Below are positions 1 to 12,425 of a DNA stretch of 64,000 bases, one piece after another. The notes below the pieces were generated by a model that saw only the letters and a program-made list of their open reading frames with translations, did no database searches and was not told where the DNA came from. The stretch is from Panagrolaimus kolymaensis (taxonomy: Eukaryota; Nematoda; Chromadorea; Rhabditida; Panagrolaimidae): assembly GCA_028622995.1 (NCBI GenBank), contig JAJQJQ010000068.1, positions 186,001-250,000 of the forward strand, written 5' to 3'. Within the stretch, counting starts at the first letter, position 1, and each line of letters begins with the position of its first letter. The translations under genes and the position numbers were made by a program.

Positions 1-1
1 A

Positions 2-330
2 TTTTCTTTGATAGCCCCTATTGGCCCAATTATTACTGTAATTCATAACTTTTTTATTCCATTTTCTGCTCCAGTAGCTATATTTCATTGTGTAAGTTTT
101 TTTGCTCCAAGACTCCCGGCTTTCTTAATTGTCTAAACTAAATTTTTTAGTCATATTTAATATTCTTTTTAACAATAATTATTTCTTCAATAATGAGAAT
201 TAAAAAACGACAATTAAATAGTATTTCACCAATAAGAACTTTATATGTTTCAAGTCCCTTTGGAAATGATCTTCCCAAAAATATTTCTATTGATACATAT
301 TTTAATGAATTAAAGTACCAATGGAAATGA
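2..330 (+). CDS. C-terminal end of an unrecognised multi-pass membrane protein (partial, 5' end outside window)
   Basis: Two exons can be read: 2-91, then a 59-bp GTAAGT...TTTTTTAG intron (92-150), then 151-330 ending in TGA. Together they encode about 90 residues. The first ~45 residues are two hydrophobic stretches separated only by the splice junction; the tail is polar and basic (KKRQLN...) and looks cytoplasmic. This is the profile of the last transmembrane segments and tail of a 7TM receptor or a transporter, but I see no family signature. Hydrophobic content, the clean splice junction and an open frame across it support a real gene. A nematode chemoreceptor is the likeliest guess and only that. 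Confidence 0.5.
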
Positions 331-2492
331 GATAATTCGAGAATGAAAATAAATTAATAGGAAAACAAAAAACGTGCAAAATAATAATCTAATTTGTTAA
401 TTACTTTGTATAAAATAAAGTTAAGAACGTCATAAAAAAATCATAAGTTTTCGATGACACAAAAGCATTTATTTATTTTTTATGCATGATTGTTAAGATT
501 TTATTACTCACAACTTCCTAACTTTAAAGATGACTATAACAAAAAAATAATTGTTAAAAAGCTTTGAAAATGAGAATAAAATTTTCGAAATAGTTATTTT
601 TTATTTTTTAATGACCATCATTGGCTATCCTTTAACAAAAAAGAAAGAAAAGTTTTTCTTTAAAAGAAAAATCAAACAAAATAACACAGAAAAAAATAAA
701 AATTAGTCCAAACAAAGTTCAACAATTTTTTGTCGTCGAAATTGAAGAAAAAATCACTTTCGATTTCACTTTGTTGAAGAAAAAATAAATTAATTTGACC
801 ATGAATTAGTTAGTTACCAAAGCAACCAAAATTTTTTGCAACAACAAAAAAAATGAAACGCTTTTGTTATAAAATTCAATCACAAAAATTGAAAAGATCA
901 AAAGTGAGTCAGTCAGTCATATTTATGTTTATGTGTTTTCCAAAATCAATGAAAGTTTTAGTTTATTTTTTTCTTCTTTTTTCGCGTTTATTGATTGGTG
1001 GTTTTGCAGCTTTTTTAAAACCACATTTTTGAACCATTTTTTTGCAGGATATTTTTCTCGAAATCTTCGCAAGCACAAAAAACTTGATCAAATGCAAAAA
1101 CTCGTTGTTAAAAAAATTTAAGCGCCAATATTCTTTTTTTCTTTCTTTCTCGACCATCCAGATTTATCTTTATCCATCTCTTTTTTTTTTCCTTCCAAAA
1201 TAATAAAAAGGCTTTATCACATCCAATTAAATTTGGAAAAAATATTTTTTCAAACGAACGCGTTTAAAACAATTTTTCTTTTTAGTTGAATTAAACATTT
1301 TATATTTTGAAACTTGATTATCTATTTCCCGTTTTTTTCATTTAATCAAACAAACAAAAAAAAATTAAAGATTCACGAAAGAAAAAAAAAGAAGCGCCAA
1401 ATTATGAGTGGTGAAGGAAGAGGAGGAGGGAGAGCACTTTTAATGAGGAGCTAAACTAATGAATGAATAACCATCACCACTTGATTTTTGTCTTTCTTTT
1501 TTTTGGAGGTTGTTTGAAGAGGAAAAAAGGTAGCAGCAGCAGCAACAAATTAAATTAATTGATAACTGAATGATGAAGAAAAAAAGGAGGAAGCATCGAC
1601 TTAGTCAAAAGTAATCAACGTGGTTTTTATTTATTTTTTTTTGTGATTGTTGAAGAAAAAAATAAGAGTCATAATTAAAACCAGTTTTATTTTTATTTAA
1701 TTTTTCTTCTTGTCACCACTTCTTCTTTTATATCCAATTTAAACAAATTAAAAAGTTTAAAGGGTTTTCTTCCGTTACTTTTTTTCTCTTTACTTTTTCA
1801 ATTGCATTCTTTAAAGTTTTTTCTCAATTTCTTTTTTAAAGTTGTTTTTTCCATTTGTTTAAAAAACTTTAAATCACATTTTTTTGTTGATGGGAGATGT
1901 TTTTTAATTTCGGATTTATGGGAACGTGTTTTTTTTATGTGGGATTGAAATTTTTGATATCCATTATTTGATATTCGCGTAACTTTTTTGTTTGAATTTG
2001 GATAAAATTCTTTTTTTGTTTATGTGTGTTCTTTAAAGTTTGCGTTTGATGATATATTTGTTTCTTGCTTTTTTTGATAGTTCTTTTTTTCCTTGTCCCT
2101 TTTTTAAATAATCTAATTTAATTTTAACCATCAAAAAATGATAAGCTCTTTTTTCGAGAAAGACGATGATGACAAATTTGCTTACAAAAAGAATGAAAAA
2201 AATGCAGCTATAATTAGAGCAAAATTAATTTATTTTTATGCTTTTGGAATACTTTTTTTTCTAAAAGACTTTGTCGCGACATAAATTTTAAATAAATTCA
2301 TGTTTTTAATGAATAGCAAAATTTATTGTTATTGTCCATAGTTTTCCTTTCTGATTGTGTTTTGCTAAAAAAAAATCTTTTCAAGTCTTCAAGAAATTCT
2401 TCTTTATTTTTCGTATTTAATTTAATATCAAATTTTAAACAAAATGTTTTTTTGTTTTACGAATTTTTAATTTTTGATATAAATTTTTTTTC
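331..2492. other. Gene-free AT-rich intergenic region
   Basis: No coding exon is recognisable on either strand. The short open frames near 930-1160 are low-complexity Phe/Lys translations of poly-T and poly-A and overlap on opposite strands. The stretch is dominated by homopolymer runs of A or T. A GA/AG-rich purine patch lies at about 1410-1440. Confidence 0.6.
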
Positions 2493-2660
2493 TTAAAGGG
2501 AGTCTCTCAGCCGCCTAGGAAAATTTTGGGCTTACGACGGGTGTTTTTAGCACGAAAATGCGGTTTTTTCCGTGCAAAGTCATTTTCGAAATGTTTCGTA
2601 AAAAAAAACAAAGGGAGCCGTCGTTAGAATTTTCCTAGTCGGCTGACACACTCTCTTTAA
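2493..2660. mobile_element. Foldback MITE with TTAA target duplication (168 bp)
   Basis: Both ends carry TTAA (2493-2496 and 2657-2660). Inside them lie imperfect terminal inverted repeats of about 45 bp: the left begins AGGGAGTCTCTCAGCC and the right, read inward, AGAGAGTGTGTCAGCC. Both continue with TAGGAAAATT and end in ACGACGG. The centre (about 2540-2615) has no coding potential. TTAA duplication with short inverted repeats is typical of piggyBac-related MITEs; the family assignment is inference. The right end lies 22 bp before the start codon of the TMEM144-like gene. Confidence 0.75.
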
Positions 2661-2682
2661 ATTAGACTCGTTTTAGAAAAAA

Positions 2683-4843
2683 ATGAATATATCTTCTTCA
2701 ACATTTTCATCTTTGTTTTCTTCCACAACCACATATTCTTCCTTAAACACAACAGATTTAACAGTTGGATATATTTCATTGGTAATAAGTTGTATATCAT
2801 TTGGATTTATGTTTGCACCATTAAAAAAATTTGATTGCAAGGATGGCTTTTTTGTTCAATGGATTCAATGTTCAGTGGTATTTTTATTTGGTATTGGAAT
2901 TTATATTGCAAGAGATTTACCTAAATTTAATTTAACTGCAGCTATTGGTGGAATTCTTTATGCTACTGGTAAAGCCATCCGCCTTTTTTGGAGAGTGAAA
3001 CTATAAAATTTTTATAGGTAATATTGCTTCCGTGCCAATAGTAAAAGGAATTGGAATTGGTTTGGGCATGCTTATTTGGGGTTCCATTCAGGTAATTTTT
3101 TGAAGATTCTGAAGCTTTTTTATAATTAAAAGATCTATTAAAATCTCATTTTTTTGTTTCTTTAGATCACTGTTGGTTGGTGCATCGCTCGATTTGGTTT
3201 ATTTGGAACTAAAATTCAAGAAGTTTCTAATGAATCTATGAATTATGCGGGTGTTATTTTAACTTTACTTTCTGGGATTATGTTTGTTTTTTTTGTTAAA
3301 AATGATTCAAAAAATGTTGGATCTTACGATCTCACACTTCCACGAAAATCTAATTCCAAAGCTAAAAATCAAGAAGATGACCTTCATTCGATTGCCGGAC
3401 ATTTTAAACAAAAAAGCACCGAATTCGACGATTTTGATAATGATAATGGGCATTATTATGCCACTGTAAGATCCGTGGTTCCAGAAGCTTCAAAGAAAAT
3501 TAAAAATAGTAAAAATGAAGAAAATAGCAAATTTATGAATTTTCCAAAAACAAAGTGTTTTTGCATTTTAATGTCCATTGGCCTTGGTTTATTACATGGT
3601 GGAATGCTTACTCCAATAGTTTATATTCAAGATAATGATCCAAATGCATCACAAAATGGTTAGTTTTTATCTCTAAAAAATCTTTAAAGGACCATGTTCA
3701 TTTGCTTCCTTTTTTCAAACACGCGTTTGATTATTCGCCGCTTCAGGATCACAAAATTCGTGTGAAGGCGGGAAAATTTCCTTCTTCAAATTTTTTAGAA
3801 TTTTTTGGATTTTCTGAAGATAAGCATATGTATTTACTCTTCGAAGTAGCTTACGACCACTCAACATATTGATAGTAATGAATATGGGTATTATTAATGC
3901 TACTAACCTTCTTCATGTAGGCGAAATCTTCAGAAAATCCAAAAAATTCTAAAAAATTTGAAGAAGGAAATTTTCCCGCCTTCACACGAATTTTGTGATC
4001 CTGAAGCGGCGAATAATCAAACGCGTGTTTGAAAAAAGGAAGCAAATGAACATGGTCCTTTAAATTCGTGGAAATCAAAAATAAATTTTATTATTAACAA
4101 TAATATATTCAAAAAAAAAAATTATGGAACCAAAGAAATATATTTTCGTGCTAAAAACAAATATTCAAATTTTCCCTATGAAACCATTCTTTTTTTTTTT
4201 TAAATACTGTAGCAAAAATTATTTCAGTTCTCGATTATGTATTCTCTCATTTTTGCGCAGTATTTTCATTTTCAACAATTTATTTTATTCTTTATTCCAT
4301 TTTTAAATGCAATAAACCTTTTGTGGATGCTAAATTAGTTCTGCCATCCGTGATTTATGGAATTTTATGGAGTGTTGGGATGGTATTATTTTTTATTTCT
4401 AATCATAAATTATCTCAAACTGTTAGTTATCCCATCACAGCGAGGGTAAGATTTTATTTTAAAGAAGAAAAAAAAGGTTTGGTTTAAAACAGGAATTTTT
4501 TTAGTTGCCAGCCATTCTTGGAGCTTTAACGGATGTATTTATTTTTAAATCCATTAAGGTTTGTTTTTTTAGGCCATTTTTCACCTAGAATTTTTTCTCT
4601 AACAAAGGATGGAATATTTTGGTTTTGAAAGCAAAAGAATTTTTTAAATTGATTCTTTGAATCGCTGAGTGAAATATTTCTGCTTAAATTATTTTAGTTT
4701 TTAAAATAGATTTGCAATTTTTTTTGTTAACTTGAAAGAAATTCATTCGTTTTTAGGGTTATAAAAACCTTGCATTCCTTGGAATTTCGATCCTTGTTGG
4801 AATCATTGGTGTAGTTTTAGTTGGAATTTCAAATCAAGTATAA
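2683..4843 (+). CDS. TMEM144-like multi-pass membrane transporter
   Basis: Six exons: 2683-2968, 3018-3091, 3166-3658, 4228-4445, 4505-4558 and 4757-4843; phases agree throughout. The start ATG follows TTTTAG by seven bases, so a spliced-leader acceptor is possible. The protein (about 400 aa) has an N-terminal Ser/Thr-rich segment and then ten or so hydrophobic segments. Conserved TMEM144 stretches are visible: GWCIARFGLFG, GLLHGGMLTPIVYIQDN, LDYVFSHF and NKPFVDAKLVLPS. The family belongs to the drug/metabolite (EamA-like) superfamily and is predicted to carry sugars or related solutes across membranes; the substrate is unknown. A hydrophilic Lys/Asn/Asp-rich loop (about residues 150-200) sits between transmembrane halves. 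Intron 3 (3659-4227) is inflated by a 380-bp MITE. Confidence 0.85.
3684..4063. mobile_element. Foldback MITE with identical 138-bp arms, inside an intron
   Basis: The arms 3684-3821 and 3926-4063 are exact reverse complements as far as I can read, including the flanking TTAA. The outer sequence is AGGACCATGTTCATTTGC. The 104-bp loop (3822-3925) has no coding potential. TTAA target duplication suggests a piggyBac-type MITE, a different family from the element at 2493. Identical arms imply recent insertion or ongoing conversion. It lies wholly inside intron 3 of the TMEM144-like gene, so the pre-mRNA would carry a long perfect hairpin. Confidence 0.85.
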
Positions 4844-5156
4844 AACAAAATATTTACGGTGGAGCAACAACAAACAACAGTGCCACATTGATCTCATTTT
4901 TTTTTCACTTTCATTTTTTCTACCGGTCTCATTTTTGTATTCTGCAAAAAGAATTTTTTTATTTAAATAAAATCGTTTTTTATTGTGTTCAAATCCACAT
5001 AAATAAATGAGGTATCCAAATATTTACAATTCACATTAAAAATATAATTAAAATTGATATTTTTCTTTTTTTTAAGTTATTTAATTACAAAATTTAATTA
5101 TTACAAGCTCCAAATAAATGCAAAATTTAATTTTAAATAAAAATAGTGGAAAATTA
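4844..5156. other. Convergent 3' ends
   Basis: This stretch lies between the stop codons of the TMEM144-like gene (plus) and the cysteine-rich gene (minus). An AATAAA polyadenylation signal for the plus-strand gene is at about 4966-4971. The rest is AT-rich with no coding potential. Confidence 0.55.
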
Positions 5157-8100
5157 TTATTGCCATAAAAGTTTTATATGATTCGTGTCAATTCTTTTTA
5201 AATTTGATAGTTTATTATCATCGATTTGGATGCTTTTACTTTGAGGCTGATATTCACCCATATGGATTAAAGTTGGATATATTCTTTCTGGAACATAATT
5301 ATTGCCGTCATGTAATACTATTAGGGACTTTTTCGTGGATGATGAAATTGTTATTGGCAGCGGCGAAGTTGTTGTTGTTGCTAACCATGTTTCTGCACTG
5401 TTCGTGCTTGGATTATTTTTCGCTGCGATACTATCATATCCACTTTCAAAGCCTTTTAGTTGTTTTTGTTGGTCCATTTTAATATCACCAAATTTTTTAG
5501 TTTTAAATTTCAAATAATCATTATAAGCTTTTATTTGACACTTCGCACTTGCTTGAGCCACAGCTTCTTCTTTTGCAATTAATTTATTTGAAATTGGCAT
5601 TTCATCAATTTTTAATCGACATTCTTGAGCCGCTGAACAACATCTCCCTAATTTAGCGCAATGATTTTGAACCATTCGAACTCGATGCACGCATGTTATT
5701 TCTTCTTCAAATTCAGGCAATAATGGCCAATCTTTGGGACAAGTATTTATGGATAAAGCAGTTCCTAACTCGATTTTTTCAGCCAAACAAGTATCAAATA
5801 ATTTTTCAACTTTTTGTTTGATTGAATTCATTTTCTAAAAATTAATTATTTTTTGATTAAACGAAAGAATAAAAATTGCAAAAATTGCTTTGGAAATTTT
5901 TGTTGTCTTAACGCAAAATATTTTACACAATTTTTTTAGGACAACTGTTTTTTTACTTTCTGGTTTTAGTTGCTAACTTACTTTATATTGATTAACCAAT
6001 TTCCTATTACATTCACCAAATCTTCTTCGAGGTAATCCAGGAATTAACCTTCCATTTGTGGCTTCACAAGTTTTCGTTACAAGCTTCAATTCATCGGAAC
6101 AAATTGTGTATAAATGGCAATAATTCATTTGAGGAGAATTATATATTTCATATTGCTTAAAAAAAATAAATTAATTAAAGGATTAATTATTTAAACATAT
6201 TATTGTAGCAAACAATTCTTTTCAATTATCCTTTCTAAAATTTACCTTTCGACTCGTTCTCAATAATTCCAATCTATTTGTTTCTTTAATAAATTTTATT
6301 TTATCATTTTGTTTTCTTTCATTATTTTGCATAAATTGTTCCAAATTTTTTATTAATTCATCTTTAACCAATAATAACTCTGATTCATCCGCTCTAAAAA
6401 AATATGCAAATTCTTTCTAATCTCTTCCAGCGTCAAAATATTATTTTTTGTTATGTTTGTTAATTTTCTATCACCAAATAAATATAAATAATGTAAGTAA
6501 AAAATAAACACTTTTAATATTAACAATTTTTTTTGTTTTGTTTATTTGTTAAAGCTTTTATTAATAATATTAGTTTCAAAAAAAATAATACAAGTTAGTT
6601 TTTTTTTTAATTTGACAAATACAAGTAAGTTACAGATGATATGGGGACGAGAACCTAAAGACAGGGTTAATAAATATCTGAGGTTAGAATATTGGATGTT
6701 TTAAAATTTAAAAAAAACTTACTTTGAAATAGTTTCAGTTTTTGGAGGAGTTACCACTCGATTTAATGGTTTTGGTTTAAAAAATTTTTCATTTGGTTCG
6801 GGTGATTTTATTGTTGTTCGAAGCATATCTTCGAGTATAATTGAATCCGAGGAAACTTCAGCTGATTTCAAAGGCGTTGTATTTTCATTTGTGGTTCCAT
6901 CAATGAGGGAATGCATGAGAGATGGATTAATATCGAAAGGCTATAAAAGGGGCGTTAGTTTTCAGAAAAAAACATTTACTAAAATTTTGATTTTGTTTTT
7001 GAAATAAGATTTTGAATTGCAAAATTTTACTCATTTACATATGCTTAATAGAAATTTTCGTGGCAAAGATTTTCTGCATTATTTAATTTTCGCGTTAAAA
7101 CTTTCTTTCAAGTTATTATAAAAAAGCCAAACAAAAAAATCGAATAAAATATTTTCATGGAATTTTTCTTTATAAAAGTATTTTGAAAAATGACAAAAAA
7201 ATTTGCTTACCAAAAGTTCTTGAGAATCCATAGTTTTGCTTCGCATTGCCACTTCCACAACTTTTTGTCGATCACCCAGCAACCTTCTGTTATTAACATT
7301 TTTCTTTGCTGGTGATTCTAATTTGAAGGCTTGAATTTCGCCTCCATCCACAAATTCTTCATAATCATGGAAATTATTAGCAATAACCGCCGCAATCGTA
7401 GAAGTTCTTTGAGTCGTCAAGGTTGTTGTGGCTGTCGTTGTCTGTGGTGTGGTTGTTGCAGATCCATGAGGTTCAAGAGTCCATGTTCCATCACTTGATA
7501 CAAAAGCTTCAGGACTTAAATTAATATTATTATCTTTATTTTTATTTTTGTTGTTATTATTATTTAATGGAATTAAATCTTGTTGTTCAATTTTAAAACT
7601 TTTCATTATTGGTTTTTCAAAATTTGTTTGAGTTTGAATTGATTGAATTCGAGGTCGAACTGTTTTTTGTTCTCCAACGAATGGAGTTTTTTTAATAATA
7701 TTTGCCGCTTTTGTTGTTGTTGTAGTGGTGGTTGTTGGCCGTCCAAAAATATTTAAATTTCTAAATGACATTGGTTTTCGTTTATGTTGTCTTTGTTGTT
7801 TTTTCATTAATTTTGGACGAGCATCAAGAACATGCATTTTTGTTAAATTCACCGAGGATGGAAGGGCAAAAGACTGGTGTTGCTTGACTGCGTGGAATCG
7901 AGGAATGATGCCTTTTTGATTGTGCGGTATTCCATCCATTGGAAACTTTTTATTATTTCGGTGGTTTCGGAATTTCCTTTTTCGATTATCAAATCTTCGC
8001 AATTCGGGTTTTCGAGTTGAAATGGATTTTCTCGCTTGCTTCGTTGATTCTTCAACTTCCATACTTTTTAATATGGTTTCAAATTCTTCCAATTGCTGTA

Positions 8101-9643
8101 ATCGTGGACTTTGTTTTGGGGAAACATCTTTCTTTTTTTCCATACTAAAAGATTTCATTTTAACAATATTCTGGGGCTTTTGAGCTGGAGGCCGTATTTC
8201 TGTATTTTTAGGTTGAACAATGGAAGGCGAACCAAAAACTATCATAGTTTCATTATTTTTAATTTGTCCAATTTTCCTCATTTTGGGTGGTTTTCGGTTA
8301 TTTTTATAAACTAATTTTCGAACTATTTCACTTTCTTGGTGATTATGGATTTTTTCGTTTGGTTGTTGTTGCTGCATTAATAATGTTGGAAAAGATGGAG
8401 CCAAAGTAACTGAGAGATTTGTTGAATCAATGTTTAGGCCTTTTCTAATTGAACGAAGTTGGTGGCGCTAAAAATAAAAATTTAAAATTTAAAAGAAAGC
8501 AAAAAAATCCAGATCAAATGAATTTATTATGTCATAAAAAAATATTATGTTTATTGGGTTCGAAACTAAAAACCAAAAATGTTAAGTTTGGAAAATAAAA
8601 TTTCAGAGAACTTTTATTATTCTTTAAAAAATATATTTTATGAACTTACTTCTTTTTTAGTGAACACATATTTTTTATGAATTGCATCCATAACTGTATC
8701 ACCTTGAGCAGTTAAAACCGCGTGAGCTTTAGCTGCCATTAAACTAAAATAACAAACAATAATCAAAATTACTCTCATCTTTTTTCTATGATTTCTCATA
8801 CTTACCTATTAATATTATTATTTCCCTTTTTTTGTTCATCCAAAACTTTTTTCATGCTTTCTCGACATTCCAAAGTTTTTCGATTTATTTCAATATGCTT
8901 TTGACGGACTTCTTTCGTGGCTTCACTATTCCTTCCCGATTTCATGCAAGCTTTTGCTGCGGGGCAACATTTTTGTAATTTTTGACACCGCTGTTTTACT
9001 ATTGCCACAGCTTTCCAACATCCATCATTTATCATAACTTCTTCCATTTCTTGAACATTTACTTTTTCACAATTTTTAAACTAAAAATAAAAATTTGTTT
9101 TTAAATTTCTTTTTTGAAAATGAATAGAAAAAATTATAATTACGGGTAATTCGAGTAATTCAATTTGCTCGGAATCATTTTCAATTTTTTCTGTTTCATT
9201 TCCCACGCAATCTCCGAATTCATTGACTCGGGCTTCCATTAATCTGTTGAGTTCACTAAAAAATTTCTCTCAAAAATTGATTAAAAAATTCTTTAAAAAG
9301 CGAAAACTTTTAGGTTTTTTGAAAAAACAAATTATGTCTTACACAAAATCATCCATCAATCCGCAAGCTTCACCCGTAGCTTTTCGACTTTTTTCGGTGC
9401 ATTTTTGATGGATGTTCATCATTTCACTTTCACATTCCAAAAAATTTATACATAATATTTGTAAATCTGGCTTTGGGGTGAATGAAGTCTAAAAAAGTAA
9501 AAGTTTTACTGTCACATAAAAAAAATGCGGAGGAATAAAATTACTGTAAACGGATCATCTTCGAATGATGATTGACATAATACAGAAGTAACCAAAAATA
9601 ATATAAATATAGTGGTTCCAAAGTTGAGCCTCCTTAGTTTCAT
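5157..9643 (-). CDS. Large secreted cysteine-rich protein with duplicated Cys module (nematode-type, function unknown)
   Basis: Ten exons join in phase to about 1,066 aa: 9545-9643, 9343-9488, 9144-9255, 8806-9080, 8650-8743, 7211-8467, 6723-6940, 6246-6393, 5982-6155 and 5157-5834. The N-terminus is a signal peptide (basic start, IFILFLVTSVLC core). Two related cysteine modules are visible. The N-terminal one (about residues 45-210) includes EFGDC and CQKLQKCCPAAKAC; the C-terminal one (about 770-930) includes RFGEC and CAKLGRCCSAAQEC. Between them lies about 500 residues of low-complexity, basic, Gln/Asn/Thr-rich sequence from the single 1,257-bp exon. I do not recognise the family. Signal peptide plus paired cysteines indicate a secreted or cuticle/matrix protein. 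Alternating disordered and Cys-rich parts suggest a structural role, but that is inference. Confidence 0.75.
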
Positions 9644-12352
9644 TTTTTGGGCTTAAATATTAATATTTAAAAGCAAATAAATAATAAAAGACAAATGCAT
9701 GGGAAAAATGAATGTCGATCGTTAAAGATAAATTAAAAAAGCAAAAAATGCTAAATTAACAGAATTTCAGAATATTTGCCGCGAATCATTCGTAAATAAA
9801 CTATAAGAAATTGTAAATGAAAAAAGAAAAAAGTCAAAGGCCAAAAGAGTTATTACAAAAAAAAATACTATTTTTAAAAAGAATTCAAGATACACAGGCA
9901 AAAAAATATATCTACCAAACTTTCGTTTATTAAAGTTTAGCTTTATAAATAAAAAAATAAATAAACTTTTTTTAATACATAAAATGGACGTGGAAAAAAC
10001 AAGCAAATATCTATTATCAGAGTTTATAAAAAGTAGCAAAATAAAAACAATCAAATGGCTTCAGGGCTTGGCAAACCAAAAAAGGGACCACGATGCCATA
10101 AAATAATACTAACATCAAACAAATCAAGAAGTTAGAAACTCAACTAAGATTTCTATATCCCTTAAAAATATCTAAAAAAAATGAAAGCTAAACTCAAAAA
10201 AATAACAAAACTCTCAATTTCATTTTCAACACCCTTAAAAAAAATTAAAAAGAAAGTGAAAAAAGAATGAGAGCATCCATCCATCCATTAACCCAAATCT
10301 TCCTTTTCCTCCTCTTCTCCCTCATTATAATTTTTTTTATCTTTGCGTTTTAAATAAAAGTAAAAATTATATGATTAAAATCAACAAAAAAATGGAAAAG
10401 GAAAGAATTTTTATTTAATAACCACTCTCATTTTTTTTTTTGATTCTCATTTATCTTCTTGTTTTTCGGGAGGATTTTTTTTCACCGCCGCCACAGCCAA
10501 CGCTGGCTAATTATGTAATTGATGATTTTTATCAGTGAATTTAAACCCGAAAATATGTACTCCCCGAAAAAAAAAGAAGAAAAATTAACTCATTCGCTTT
10601 CTTTGTTATTTTTTTAAAATAATCGAAAGTGACAATGTGATGCTAAAAAATTAATTTAGTTGCACTAATCTTGAGAATGGAGGAAAGAAAATTTGGGTAT
10701 TCGCTTTCTCGCAAAAATTCGGAAAGAATAATTTAAAAACCCATGCAAAAACAAAATCAATAAACCCAAAGTTTGTGAAGAAAAAGAGGTGTGCGTGCCG
10801 CCGTAGGTGAAAGGAAAAGTTTTTTACAATATTTAAATTTTTTATGGGTTTTTTCTTTTCGGGCAACCGACAAAGAATATAATTTAGGATACTTCTGAGT
10901 TTTTACAATCAGAATAATTTTTAGAAAAGATTTGCCATAAAAAGTTGGTTTAATTTTCTAAAGTTGTGATAAATAAAATTCAAATAAAAAGTATCAGCTT
11001 TTATTTACTTTTTTTTGTCTAAAATTCAACTCTTTATTATTGCCCCAAAATTAAACATAAATTTTTTTCCGCTCTTAGACCTAAAATAATTATTACAATT
11101 ATTACCAATAACAGGGATTTTTATAAAGAAAAAATTAAAAATAGAAAAAATTAAGCGAACGGTAGTCTCTTTTTTGGGTTTCAATTCACAACTATTTTTT
11201 GCGATCTAATAAAACTCCTTCAAAATTATTTCCTTTTTTACATCGAAAAAAAGTTAAAGGAAGTAAAGAAAAAAACCATGAAAAAAAAGACATTTTTTTA
11301 AAGCTAATCAAACATCCAGACAGACAGATAGGATAGATACATTCAAAACCATTTTAATAATTTTCACGTTATTATATTAGTAATTTATGTTTCTCATTTG
11401 ATGTCGACGACGACACCACTGCCGCAACGAAAACGACGTTGAAGAGGGTTTTCAAAGAGATTCAAGGAGTTTTCTCCTTTTTCTTTTGTGGATGGAGGCT
11501 CCTTTTTGGTTTATGACATCAACAAAACAAAAAATGTGAAGTCAAAACTAGGAAATTATTTTCGAAGAAAAAGAAGAAGGATACTTACAAAAAAAAGAAA
11601 AAAAGAGGGAACAGGTTCGAACTTCAACGTGAAGAGAAGAAGAAAAAAACAGTGGTAAAAATAGTTTTTTGAACTTGTAAAACAAACTTTTTGAAACCGG
11701 ATGGATGCCAACCAAAAAAAAAAGCGGAAAAACTAATTGAGGGTGCAAATACAATAAAACAAAATGAAAAAAAATATTATAATGGAAATTATTATTATTA
11801 TTCTTCAACGGGCGCTAAAAAAAATGACAATAAAAAAAAATATAAGAAAACAACTGGAACGAACGACTTCTCGAGAGGAGGTGTCGTCAGTAAACAAAAC
11901 ACAACAAAAAAGAAATCAAAAGTTTATGGAATCAAAAAAAAGTTAAAATCAAAACACTTGAGAAATAATTCTTTTTTAAAGTTGATTTTTTTAACAAGTT
12001 TAGAAAAGTTTTTTAAAAAGTTAAAAATAGAAGTAAAATATAATTTAAGTGTTTATATTTTTTTGTTTAAGAATTTGATAATGTTTTTTAAAAATTTTTT
12101 TTTTAAATTTGTGACATTACGAACAGAATTTATGGAAATTTCAACTCTTGATGATTCTTCAGTAATTGGTTCAGGAGCAATAATTCATTCAGCTGATTTC
12201 GCTCCAATAATTTCATTATTTTCAGCTACCATTTGGGAGGTTTCATTGAGTGAAGGGTTAATCAATGTTGTTCTTAACCCTGATAAAGGTGTTGGCATAG
12301 CTTTTGCCTCAAATAAATCAAAAGTAAAGGAAGCATTTGCTGCTGGTGATCA
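9644..12352. other. Intergenic region, no supported gene
   Basis: The probable promoter region of the cysteine-rich gene lies at its left edge. No exon pair with coding character is visible. Short simple repeats occur: CCATCCATCCAT near 10,275 and CAGACAGACAGAT near 11,318. Open frames in 9767-10054, 10651-10866 and 11548-11808 are homopolymer translations. A plus-strand frame runs 11691-12425; only its last third looks protein-like and is described separately. Confidence 0.55.
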
Positions 12353-12425
12353 CGTTGATATCCAAACTGTTTGGCTATATAAATTCCTTACATGGAACTC
12401 TGATTTTAAAATAAAATATAAATAA
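12103..12425 (+). pseudogene. Possible gene remnant: protein-like 3' end of an open frame
   Basis: From about 12103 the frame encodes a balanced, protein-like stretch (RTEFMEISTLDDSSVIGSG ... GDHVDIQTVWLYKFLTWN), unlike the poly-Lys/Phe upstream part of the same frame. The last ~25 codons match a second locus at 42,150-42,225 on the other strand, where the reading is VETQTAFLNKSITWNP before a stop. No splice acceptor or start context was found and I do not recognise the protein. It may be a terminal exon or a decayed gene fragment; the paired copy argues for a duplicated gene end. Confidence 0.25.

Noticed and set aside
3851..4078. 75-codon minus-strand frame
   Set aside because: It lies almost wholly within the arms and loop of a MITE.
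11691..12102. N-terminal part of a 244-codon plus-strand frame
   Set aside because: Composed of Lys/Asn/Phe from A and T runs; only the final third looks protein-like.
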